Source of the DNA: QNYQ01 sp964542985
GTDB lineage: Archaea > Thermoproteota > Thermoprotei_A > Sulfolobales > Pyrodictiaceae
NCBI GenBank assembly: GCA_964542985.1
Contig: CAZIWH010000053.1
Coordinates: forward strand, 1-11,925
Reading direction: 5' to 3'
DNA length: 11,925 bases
How positions within the stretch are numbered: position 1 is the stretch's first letter; the number at the start of each line of letters is the position of its first letter. Shown in pieces: positions 5,775 to 11,925 of this stretch. Both the position numbers and the translations under genes were made by a program. The notes beneath the pieces are model-generated. The model saw nothing but the letters and a program-made list of their open reading frames with translations, was not told the DNA's origin and did no database searches.

Positions 5775-7115
5775 ATGGCTTTACCAGCAGGCGATGACCC
5801 CTTCCTTATCAGTAGGGTTAAGGCTCGGTGGATTCTAGACTCTCGTGGGAACCCCACTGTCGAGGTTGAAGTTAGAACGCAGAGTGGAGGCTTCGGCCGC
5901 GCTGCTGCGCCCGCAGGCGCATCAAAGGGAAAACATGAGGCTTTGGAACTGCGTGATAGAGGCCGCGAGTTCCTGGGTAAGGGTGTAAGCAAGGCTGTCT
6001 TCAATGTCAACAATATTATCGGACCTAGACTCGTGGGCTTGGACTCAAGGAAGCAAAGGCTCGTAGATTCTATAATGTGCAGGCTCGACGGCACTCCAAA
6101 CAAGTCTAGACTCGGAGCCAACGCTATCGTTGCAACATCGATAGCTGTTGCTAAGGCTGCCGCTTCTACTGCTGGGCTCCCTCTCTACGTCTACCTCGGA
6201 GGCTCGTCGGGAACGGTTATTCTTCCAACACCACTGCTTAACATTATCAATGGTGGAGCGCATGCCGGGAACGACCTGGCCTTCCAAGAGTTCATGATTG
6301 TGCCACTGGGTGCTGACACGTTTGCTGACGCGATGCGCATAGCCTCTGAGGTCTACCATGTACTCAAGCAGTATCTTAAAGAGAAATACGGGGCTGACGC
6401 CATTAATGTTGGAGACGAGGGCGGCTACGCACCCCCGATGAAGCATAACCGTGAAGCCCTAGATGCACTCATGGAAGCGATAAGGCGAGCTGGGTACAGC
6501 CCCGGAGAGGACGTCGGGATCTCGCTTGACGCTGCTGCCTCGCATTTCTACGACGAGAAGCGAGGCGTGTACATTGTGGATAGCAAGGAGTTTGATGCAG
6601 GTGCTCTGCTTGAATACTATGAAGCACTTGTCGACGAGTATCCACTGCTTAGCATAGAGGATCCTTTCTATGAGGAAGACTTCAACTCCTTTGCCGAGAT
6701 GACACGACTGCTTGGCAAACGTATACTAATAGTTGGAGACGACTTATACGTTACTAATATCGAGCGGCTCAGGAGAGGCATAGAGGTTGGAGCCACCAAT
6801 GCTGTGCTGCTCAAGGTGAACCAGATCGGAACCCTAACCGAGGCTATCGACCTCTACCGTGCCGCTGTGAGTAGAGGAATGAAGGTCATAGTTAGCCACC
6901 GCAGCGGGGAGACCGAGGATACCACTATAGCACACTTGGCGGTCGGGCTTGCCGCAGGCCTGATAAAGGCCGGAGCCCCGGCGCGGGGCGAGAGGACTGC
7001 AAAGTACAACGAGCTTCTAAGAATAGAGGAGGAGGCTGCAGGCTCTACTCTCTACGCTGGCATCTACGGGTTCCGCGGCCTCGACGGACTCTACGCATCC
7101 AACCCGCTCTACTAG
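5775..7115 (+). CDS. eno: Enolase (phosphopyruvate hydratase)
   Basis: Cytosolic glycolytic and gluconeogenic enzyme that interconverts 2-phosphoglycerate and phosphoenolpyruvate using two magnesium ions. Counting from ATG 5775 the protein has 446 residues and all key positions are present: H163 in GGAHAGND, E172 in FQEFMIVP, E215 in DEGGYAPP, metal ligands D252 (SLDAAAS), E295 (IEDPFYEED) and D322 (VGDDLYVTN), general base K347 (LLKVNQIGT), R376-S377 in SHRSGETED and K410 in AKYNELLRIEE. The N-terminal signature ARWILDSRGNPTVEVEV is intact. It is slightly longer than the usual 415-435 residues because of about ten extra N-terminal residues and a short C-terminal end. The frame allows a GTG start at 5766, but AGGGGGTG overlaps that codon. 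The gene is divergent from the trkA-like gene and is followed by a pyrimidine-rich stretch (about 7143-7162) that may end its transcript. Confidence 0.97.
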   Translation: MALPAGDDPFLISRVKARWILDSRGNPTVEVEVRTQSGGFGRAAAPAGASKGKHEALELRDRGREFLGKGVSKAVFNVNNIIGPRLVGLDSRKQRLVDSIMCRLDGTPNKSRLGANAIVATSIAVAKAAASTAGLPLYVYLGGSSGTVILPTPLLNIINGGAHAGNDLAFQEFMIVPLGADTFADAMRIASEVYHVLKQYLKEKYGADAINVGDEGGYAPPMKHNREALDALMEAIRRAGYSPGEDVGISLDAAASHFYDEKRGVYIVDSKEFDAGALLEYYEALVDEYPLLSIEDPFYEEDFNSFAEMTRLLGKRILIVGDDLYVTNIERLRRGIEVGATNAVLLKVNQIGTLTEAIDLYRAAVSRGMKVIVSHRSGETEDTTIAHLAVGLAAGLIKAGAPARGERTAKYNELLRIEEEAAGSTLYAGIYGFRGLDGLYASNPLY

Positions 7116-7199
7116 CTGCAGCAGGGGCGAGTGGCCCTCGGTTTCCCTTTTACTCCCCCTTGCCTCACCGGGTTCTTCGCGCTCTCAGCGTGGTGCGCT

Positions 7200-7724
7200 A
7201 TGCGGCGGCTAGCACTTGTCGCCACCACCACCCCGTGGGGACTTCGGCGTGCTATTGAGGAGCTCGGTGACGCTCTATATCCGCGCGACCCTGGGGTTAT
7301 TGCTGAGGCTGATGAGGGGGCAGGCTCAACCATCTATGTGTTGAGCATCTTGGAGCCTTGGGTTGCTTTCAGGCTTGTTGTCGCCGAACCTCCAGCCTAT
7401 GTGAAGCGGCTCGTTCCAGCTGAGCACGTGCTCATGCCCGGGGAAGATTGGGTTGGTGAGGTTGTTGAGGCTATTGTTCCGAGACTTGGATGCGAAAGAG
7501 AGGTCTGGATTGAGGTTAAGCCTCGTGGCTACTTCGTAGCTGATAATGAGCGTACCGCTGCTAAGCGGCTAGCGGAGGCTCTTAGGCTCCGGGGGGTGCA
7601 TGCTAGGAGAAGGTCACGCCTAGTGCTTAAAGTCGAGGATACGCGTTATGGCATTGCCGTAGCGCTGCTTGAGGGCAGAATTGACAGGATTAGTTTCTGG
7701 AGAGAGAGGAGACTTATGGGCTGA
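7200..7724 (+). CDS. Small THUMP-like domain protein, probable RNA binding
   Basis: A 174-residue soluble protein with no catalytic domain that I can see. The N-terminus RRLALVATTTPWGLRRAIEELGDAL resembles the opening of THUMP-containing RNA-modification proteins (LVTT.PG.E..a..EL). The C-terminal half resembles the THUMP core: VWIEVKPRGYFVADNERTAAKRLAEAL, then an arginine-rich RGVHARRRSRLVLKVEDTRYGIAVALL. THUMP domains bind the tRNA acceptor end, and stand-alone members such as eukaryotic Tan1 assist tRNA acetylation; a similar adaptor role here is inference. The frame is open back to GTG 7131, but those 23 extra residues look unlike a protein start and overlap a pyrimidine-rich stretch, so ATG 7200 is preferred although its ribosome binding site is weak. 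It lies 84 bases after enolase and 59 before the Orc1/Cdc6 gene. The coding call is firm; the family call is moderate. Confidence 0.72.
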   Translation: MRRLALVATTTPWGLRRAIEELGDALYPRDPGVIAEADEGAGSTIYVLSILEPWVAFRLVVAEPPAYVKRLVPAEHVLMPGEDWVGEVVEAIVPRLGCEREVWIEVKPRGYFVADNERTAAKRLAEALRLRGVHARRRSRLVLKVEDTRYGIAVALLEGRIDRISFWRERRLMG

Positions 7725-7783
7725 AGCAGCGAAACTATTAGTGAGTATTACTCGGTTTGTGTTTGATGGGGTAGGCCGAAGCT

Positions 7784-9025
7784 ATGAGCACGACACGCGA
7801 CATTATTGAAAGTGTTGTAACAAGGCCTAGTGTGTTCAAGAGCAAGGAGAAGCTCTACCCAGAGTATGTGCCGCCGCGCCTGCCTCACCGTGAGGAGCAA
7901 CTGGCTGCACTGGCGTCATATTTCCGTACTCTCCTGCTAGAGCCGGGTAGTATCTCACAACGCGTCCTACTCGTCGGCGGAATAGGCACCGGGAAGACCG
8001 TGACCGCACGGAGGTTCGGGATAGACTTTAGAGGTATCGCGCGGTCACGTGGGCTTAACCTTGAGTACGTGCACGTTAACTGCCATCGCGATCGAACGCT
8101 CTATCTCGTGATACAAGAGGTTGCTCGACAGCTGAGGATACCTATACCCCAGCGAGGTCTCTCCGCACAGGAGATGTATAAGATAATACTTAAACACCTC
8201 GAGAACAAGGACATGTATGTTATAATAACTCTTGACGAGTTTGACTACTTTATAGATGTTGCTGGAAACGATGCTGTCTACTTCCTTGTCCGGACATACG
8301 ATGAATACCCATACTTCACCAAGAGAGTAAACTTCGTGTTCATAACACGGAGCCTTACAAGCCTCGGCCGACTCGACTCCGCGACGGAGAGCTACCTTAT
8401 AAGAAACATTGTCCACTTCAAGCCCTACACCTCTGACGAGCTATACAACATACTTGAAGACAGGGCAAGGGAGGCATTCTACGAGAACACAATAGAGGAT
8501 GATGTGCTTCACTACATAGCCGACATAGTTGGAGTAGACAAGGGAGGCAGCGGTAATGCCAGGCTCGCGCTCGAGATACTCATGCTTGCAGGCGACGTAG
8601 CAGACCAGGAGAACTCCCCTAAGGTGACCGTGGATCACGTGAGGAGGGCCTACATGAAGGCCGACCCCAACCTGCTGATAATGGTTAACGAGTACATAAG
8701 CCACCTAAATCTTCATCAACTACTGCTTCTACTAGCCATAATAAGGGCGTTGAGAGCGACAAGCGAGCCCTACGTACGTATAGGGCTCGTCGAGGAAGAG
8801 TACCACAGTATCTGCGAGCTATACGGCGAGAGACCGAGGAAGCACACCCAGGTCTACGAGTACGTAAACGACCTCAAAAAGAGAGGCATAATAGAGGCGA
8901 GAGTCTCGGGCAAAGGCTATCGCGGCAAAAGCACACTGATAGGCATAAACGTTGGGCCACTTGATGCTCTAGAAAAGTATGTGCTTGAGCTAATAGAGAT
9001 GAAACGTGGCGCGCCGGGAGGCTGA
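7784..9025 (+). CDS. Orc1/Cdc6-type replication initiator, divergent paralogue
   Basis: AAA+ ATPase of the archaeal origin-recognition family, expected to bind origin DNA and help load the MCM helicase. The 413-residue protein shows the family N-terminus VFKSKEKLYPEYVPPRLPHREEQL. Walker A is GGIGTGKT (K71), Walker B is ITLDEFD (D151, E152), and sensor 2 is GGSGNARLALEIL (R260). A C-terminal winged helix occupies about residues 300-400, ending KKRGIIEARVSGKGYRGKSTLIGI. Two usual features look changed. The sensor-1 segment reads FVFITRSL, with Thr-Arg (R189) where canonical Orc1/Cdc6 has Ser-Asn. The following LDSATESYL lacks the arginine of the canonical LDPRV motif. From memory this resembles the crenarchaeal ORC2-type branch more than Cdc6-1. 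ATG 7784 has only a weak GGGGT upstream. The stop is followed almost at once, in the same frame, by a winged-helix gene. No origin-like repeats are seen in the 59-base gap upstream. Confidence 0.9.
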   Translation: MSTTRDIIESVVTRPSVFKSKEKLYPEYVPPRLPHREEQLAALASYFRTLLLEPGSISQRVLLVGGIGTGKTVTARRFGIDFRGIARSRGLNLEYVHVNCHRDRTLYLVIQEVARQLRIPIPQRGLSAQEMYKIILKHLENKDMYVIITLDEFDYFIDVAGNDAVYFLVRTYDEYPYFTKRVNFVFITRSLTSLGRLDSATESYLIRNIVHFKPYTSDELYNILEDRAREAFYENTIEDDVLHYIADIVGVDKGGSGNARLALEILMLAGDVADQENSPKVTVDHVRRAYMKADPNLLIMVNEYISHLNLHQLLLLLAIIRALRATSEPYVRIGLVEEEYHSICELYGERPRKHTQVYEYVNDLKKRGIIEARVSGKGYRGKSTLIGINVGPLDALEKYVLELIEMKRGAPGG

Positions 9026-9031
9026 GGTGAC

Positions 9032-9331
9032 TTGAGCCACCAGGATCCGACCGAAGTGTTACTTAGCAAGGCTAAGATGAAGATACTCGTAACATTGGCC
9101 CGGACAGGGCGCTTAAACATCACAAGACTTGTGAAAGCCACTAGCCTTAACCATGCCACCGTGGAGCGGCATCTACGAGAACTCCTGGAAGCTGGCATTA
9201 TTATTGAGGAGAGAACCGGGCGTCTGCGGTTCCTCGAGCTTAATACTAGTAACCCTATAGCCCGCTGCCTTATCCTACTCTACCAGGGTGAGGGTGGTGC
9301 AAAAACCAACGATGGTAGATATTTCGAGTAA
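9032..9331 (+). CDS. Winged helix-turn-helix (ArsR/MarR-like) DNA-binding protein
   Basis: A 99-residue putative transcription regulator. After a short polar N-terminus there is a helix SKAKMKILVTLARTG (12-26). The helix-turn-helix is NITRLVKATSLNHATVERHLRELLEAG at about 29-55, and the wing is IIIEERTGRLRFLEL. A final helix, NPIARCLILLY, is of the kind often used for dimerisation. No metal-binding cysteine motif or ligand domain is present, so the signal it senses is unknown. The TTG start follows GAGGTGA (9024-9030) with only one base between, an unusually tight spacing; GTG 9056 is an alternative that would remove the first eight residues. It is in the same frame as the Orc1/Cdc6 gene, two codons after its TGA, and overlaps moaC by 44 bases, so the three are likely co-transcribed. 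It may regulate its own operon; that is inference. Confidence 0.8.
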   Translation: MSHQDPTEVLLSKAKMKILVTLARTGRLNITRLVKATSLNHATVERHLRELLEAGIIIEERTGRLRFLELNTSNPIARCLILLYQGEGGAKTNDGRYFE

Positions 9332-9746
9332 AAAAGTTGTTTACCGCGAGGCAGTGGCTTATGGCCGTATCAAACTGCGTCCAAGCACTATCGCTGCCAT
9401 TAAGGAGGGGCGAGTAGAGAAGGGGGATCCGCTCACTGTCGCCGCTATAGCTGGTATACTTGCTACTAAGCAGACGCCTATACTCATACCGATGTGCCAC
9501 CCTATAGAGATAACTAAGATTGACGTTGACTGCTTCATAGAAGATAATGAGCACGTAGCATGCAGGGCTAGGGTTAAAGCCGTAGCACGTACGGGCGTGG
9601 AGATGGAGGCCTTAACGGCGGTCAGCATCGCGTTACTCAACGTATGGGATATGGTGAAGAAGCTGGAGAAGGACGAGAGCGGGCTTTACCCCTACACAAG
9701 GATAGAGGAGATACGCGTAGAAAGCAAGATAAAACGCGAAATATAG
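9288..9746 (+). CDS. moaC: Cyclic pyranopterin monophosphate synthase MoaC
   Basis: Second enzyme of molybdenum/tungsten cofactor synthesis, converting the MoaA product (3',8-cyclo-7,8-dihydro-GTP) into cyclic pyranopterin monophosphate. The 152-residue protein carries the MVDISSK start motif, K45 in VEKGDPLTVA, H71 in IPMCHPIEIT, E105 and E107 in TGVEMEALTAVS, and D121 and K124 in VWDMVKK. These match the known E. coli active-site residues in order and spacing. The length fits the family (about 150-160). The start is uncertain: GTG at 9288, 9294 and 9297 and ATG 9312 are all in frame, and GGTGAGG (9287-9293) would suit 9297. The longest frame overlaps the winged-helix gene by 44 bases. No other molybdopterin genes are nearby. 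It converges on the rfcL gene with only five bases between the stops. Confidence 0.95.
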   Translation: MRVVQKPTMVDISSKKVVYREAVAYGRIKLRPSTIAAIKEGRVEKGDPLTVAAIAGILATKQTPILIPMCHPIEITKIDVDCFIEDNEHVACRARVKAVARTGVEMEALTAVSIALLNVWDMVKKLEKDESGLYPYTRIEEIRVESKIKREI

Positions 9747-9751
9747 TGCGG

Positions 9752-11218
9752 CTAGAAGAGAGTTGTCTGGTGGCCTCCGCTACGGCGTCTACGCCTACTG
9801 CTTCTACCCCTCACAGATCTTGAAGAGCTTCTCCTCCTGCGGCTCCTTGTGCTTGTTGCCCCACCAGCTGTCTCGACACCGTGAACTGTCCTAGCTGCCG
9901 CGGCAGGCTTAGCCGAACCCACCTCAGCAGGCTTCTCAAGCCTCATCAGCAGCATGTTCATGTGTTCCTTGACCTCATTGTAGCCAGGCCCAGCAAGCAG
10001 CTTAACCATGTTATCAGTCAAGTTGTATGCAACCGCTATCCTTGCGGCATAATCCGGCCTCTCCTCAAATATTATCCTGAGGAAAGGCATAACTTCTGTT
10101 ATGAAACGCCTCTTGGATGTAAGCAGCCTCTTAGACATCGCCTCAGCCAGGGCGTTTCTTATCTCGCGTAGCTCCTTGGTCCTCGCCATCATCAGTATGC
10201 GCTGTGGGAACTGATACTTGGCCCAACGGAATTTGCTCTTCTTCCTGGCCAGCGCTACACCTGGACCCACGAGGTCAAAGAAGTACGCTAGAAGATCCCA
10301 GGCCCCGCTGCGCCGCGCCCTTGCAAGCATCATGTCAGCCCTCGAGAGCGACTCGTAGGCACGCCAAATGTCCTCAGGATCACTGAACTGATGAGGAATA
10401 TTCTCGTTTATCCATTGAAGCAGCGTATCATAGTCTAGGTCCGTGTGCGTGACTGCACGCTTCGCCTGCCAAGCATACTTTGACATGAACAAGTGGCGAA
10501 GCATCTCCCACGGCGAATACTGGCGGTCACGCGACACCAGCACACCACGCACAATGCTTACCGTGACCTTGCCATAACCCTCAGCTATAGCCTGTAGATC
10601 GTTTATCGCAGAGCGGAGATCACCCTCGGAGCGCTGAGCTATGAGCTTCAGCGCCTGATCCTCGCACTCTATGCCCTCAAGCTTACATATTCTCTTAAGC
10701 GCCATTATTACATAACGCTCTGAAAGCCTATTGAAAGGAATCATTAGTGATGCGTCCCTCAAGGGCTTCAGCTTCTGATCCCACGGATCATTAGCAGTCA
10801 TCACTATGGGATGCTTGGTAACTTTTATCAGCTCGAGTATGGCGTCTATGGCGCCACGGTCGGCCGTGCCGGATATGCCATCAACTTCGTCTAGGAGTAT
10901 TATTTTCCTGCGACCGAAGAGACTCATCTGCGTTGCGGCAACCTTTGCTATGCGCTCAATGTCCTCCTTCCTACGGAAATCCGATGCGTTCATCTCTATT
11001 AGCTCAAGCCCATACTCATGCGAAGCTGCCTCAACCAGACTGGTCTTACCGACCCCGGCGGGGCCATAAAAGAGGGCCGCCTTCTTCTCGGGCGGCGTAC
11101 CGGAGAGCCACCTCTTAAGCCACGGTATGAAGAGCTTCTTGGCTTGCTCCTGGTCCACAACATCCTCGACGCGCTTAGGCCTGTACTTTATTATCCATGG
11201 CAAGTGTTTCGTGGCCAA
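9752..11218 (-). CDS. rfcL: Replication factor C large subunit (clamp loader)
   Basis: ATPase subunit of the clamp loader that, with RfcS subunits, opens PCNA and places it on primer-template DNA. The 488-residue protein opens with the typical WIIKYRPKRVEDVVDQ. Walker A is GPAGVGKTS at 52-60, Walker B is ILLDEVD at 107-113 (D110, E111), sensor 1 is MTANDPWD, and sensor 2 is SEGDLRSAINDL. An alpha-helical collar domain follows (about 235-430). The C-terminus is a linker rich in Ala and Gly, then a 25-residue stretch at 456-480 with 13 arginines and 9 serines, and finally the PCNA-interacting peptide QTTLF at the last five residues. No intein is present. The start is TTG at 11218 behind GAGGGG, 16 bases after the RfcS stop, as expected for an rfcS-rfcL operon. 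The T-rich antisense of the 3' end of moaC may terminate this transcript. Confidence 0.96.
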   Translation of the reverse strand: MATKHLPWIIKYRPKRVEDVVDQEQAKKLFIPWLKRWLSGTPPEKKAALFYGPAGVGKTSLVEAASHEYGLELIEMNASDFRRKEDIERIAKVAATQMSLFGRRKIILLDEVDGISGTADRGAIDAILELIKVTKHPIVMTANDPWDQKLKPLRDASLMIPFNRLSERYVIMALKRICKLEGIECEDQALKLIAQRSEGDLRSAINDLQAIAEGYGKVTVSIVRGVLVSRDRQYSPWEMLRHLFMSKYAWQAKRAVTHTDLDYDTLLQWINENIPHQFSDPEDIWRAYESLSRADMMLARARRSGAWDLLAYFFDLVGPGVALARKKSKFRWAKYQFPQRILMMARTKELREIRNALAEAMSKRLLTSKRRFITEVMPFLRIIFEERPDYAARIAVAYNLTDNMVKLLAGPGYNEVKEHMNMLLMRLEKPAEVGSAKPAAAARTVHGVETAGGATSTRSRRRRSSSRSVRGRSSRRRRRSGGHQTTLF

Positions 11219-11234
11219 GATATGCTGCCCCTCG

Positions 11235-11925
11235 CTAGCTTGATGACTTCAGCTTCTGCCCAAGAAGGGCCAGCCACGCGAGGAATGCGTTCAGCTGTAT
11301 CTCGTCATCAGCCCCCTGCACCAGGCGGTACTGTATCTCGCCTGTATAGTCGGCTATCATTACACGGACATCCTCGGGTATCTTCATCTCCGAGCTGAAT
11401 ATCTCCTTGTGTATCTGCTTGACCACATCCGTGCCACTAAGACCATAGTTTATCATGAGTACGCGCAGCTTGTCCCTGGCTCGAAGGAAGTCACCATTGA
11501 GTGCTAGTATTATCACTTCGCGGATCTCCCTGGGATGCGCGAGGCCCACAACCTTGTAGACCATTTCCGGCGTGACTGTTCCTATCGCCGCCGCGGCTTG
11601 GAGTATGTTTATCGCTCTCCTCATGTCTCCCTCGCTAACCTCATAGATAGTCTCGAGACCCTCTATGGTGTACTTGCAGCCCTCTTGCTCGCATATCCAC
11701 TTAAGCCTAGCTATGACATCCTCCTTCTTTAGCGGTGTGAACCTGAATATCGCACACCTAGACTGGATAGGCTCTATTATCTTGCTCGGAAAGTTGGCTA
11801 TCAGTATAAATCTCGTGGAAGCAGTATACATCTCCATGAGCCTTCTTAGTGCTTGTTGCGCGTCCGCTGTCATGTTGTCAGCCTCGTCTAGCAACACTAT
11901 CTTGAAGGGTACATTAGGGGGCGTC
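11235..11925 (-). CDS. rfcS: Replication factor C small subunit, 3' part
   Basis: ATPase subunit present in several copies in the archaeal clamp loader. The frame is open to the window edge, reading TPPNVPFKIVLLDEADNM, so the gene begins outside; about 230 of the usual 320-330 residues are visible. They include Walker B LLDEADNMTADAQQALRRLM and sensor 1 FILIANFPSKII, where the asparagine is kept. The SRC arginine-finger motif is in IEPIQSRCAIFRF, and sensor 2 is SEGDMRRAINILQAAA. The C-terminal collar domain ends QLNAFLAWLALLGQKLKSSS. Walker A and any intein at that position lie outside the window. It is the first visible gene of the minus-strand operon and precedes rfcL by 16 bases. Confidence 0.95.
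   Translation of the reverse strand, partial: TPPNVPFKIVLLDEADNMTADAQQALRRLMEMYTASTRFILIANFPSKIIEPIQSRCAIFRFTPLKKEDVIARLKWICEQEGCKYTIEGLETIYEVSEGDMRRAINILQAAAAIGTVTPEMVYKVVGLAHPREIREVIILALNGDFLRARDKLRVLMINYGLSGTDVVKQIHKEIFSSEMKIPEDVRVMIADYTGEIQYRLVQGADDEIQLNAFLAWLALLGQKLKSSS

Noticed and set aside
5759..6446. Antisense open frames across enolase
   Set aside because: They mirror a well-conserved gene, have no recognisable motif and no convincing ribosome binding sites.
7131..7199. Longer N-terminus for the THUMP-like protein
   Set aside because: The 23 extra residues include a pyrimidine-rich, terminator-like stretch and do not look like the family; the MRRLALVATTTPWG start at 7200 fits better.
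7725..7783. Possible replication origin beside the Orc1/Cdc6 gene
   Set aside because: The 59-base gap has no repeated origin-recognition-box-like motif, no AT-rich unwinding stretch and no inverted repeats, so an origin cannot be claimed here.
9752..11925. Intein in the clamp-loader genes
   Set aside because: Archaeal RFC genes often carry inteins, but RfcL and the visible part of RfcS are uninterrupted across Walker A/B and the sensor motifs present here.
1..11925. Mobile elements, CRISPR arrays, toxin-antitoxin or defence genes, tRNA genes
   Set aside because: No transposase, terminal inverted repeats, regularly spaced repeats, tRNA-like folds or defence-family motifs were seen by reading both strands.

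Overview
This window reads as chromosomal core DNA from a hyperthermophilic crenarchaeon. My best guess is the Desulfurococcales, something like Pyrodictium, Hyperthermus or Pyrolobus, but that is an inference. The evidence is a thermosome subunit, RNA polymerase subunit K, a crenarchaeal-type topoisomerase IA, clamp loader genes RfcS and RfcL with a PCNA-binding tail, an Orc1/Cdc6 initiator, a Ser-His-Asp signal peptidase, heavy use of AGG/AGA and ATA codons, frequent GTG and TTG starts behind purine-rich ribosome binding sites, and very short intergenic gaps. No tRNA, rRNA, CRISPR array, insertion sequence or phage gene was found, and no gap without a gene exceeds about 150 bases.

Layout. 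(1) 1-3312, plus strand: the 3' part of a thermosome gene, rpoK, and a type IA DNA topoisomerase. The two gaps hold candidate terminators and a strong hairpin. (2) 3309-5725, minus strand: a likely four-gene operon, transcribed in the order TrkA/RCK nucleotide-binding protein, MscS-like channel, small zinc-ribbon protein of unknown role, signal peptidase I. (3) 5775-9746, plus strand: enolase, a small THUMP-like RNA-binding protein, a divergent Orc1/Cdc6 paralogue, a winged-helix regulator, and MoaC of molybdenum cofactor synthesis. The last three are nearly contiguous or overlapping. (4) 9752-11925, minus strand: the clamp loader operon, RfcS (cut by the window edge) followed by RfcL.

How the genes fit together. 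DNA replication and topology is the main theme (topoisomerase, Orc1/Cdc6, RfcL, RfcS), next to transcription (RpoK), protein folding (thermosome), protein export (signal peptidase), ion and osmotic homeostasis (TrkA plus MscS), glycolysis (enolase) and cofactor synthesis (MoaC).

I see no clearly new multi-gene system. The points most worth checking are the Orc1/Cdc6 paralogue with atypical sensor-1 and arginine-finger regions, which is followed in the same frame by a winged-helix gene after a single TGA; the pairing of an RCK regulator with a glycine-free MscS-like pore and an unknown zinc ribbon; the Arg/Ser-rich tail of RfcL; and a codon-use shift inside the topoisomerase gene.
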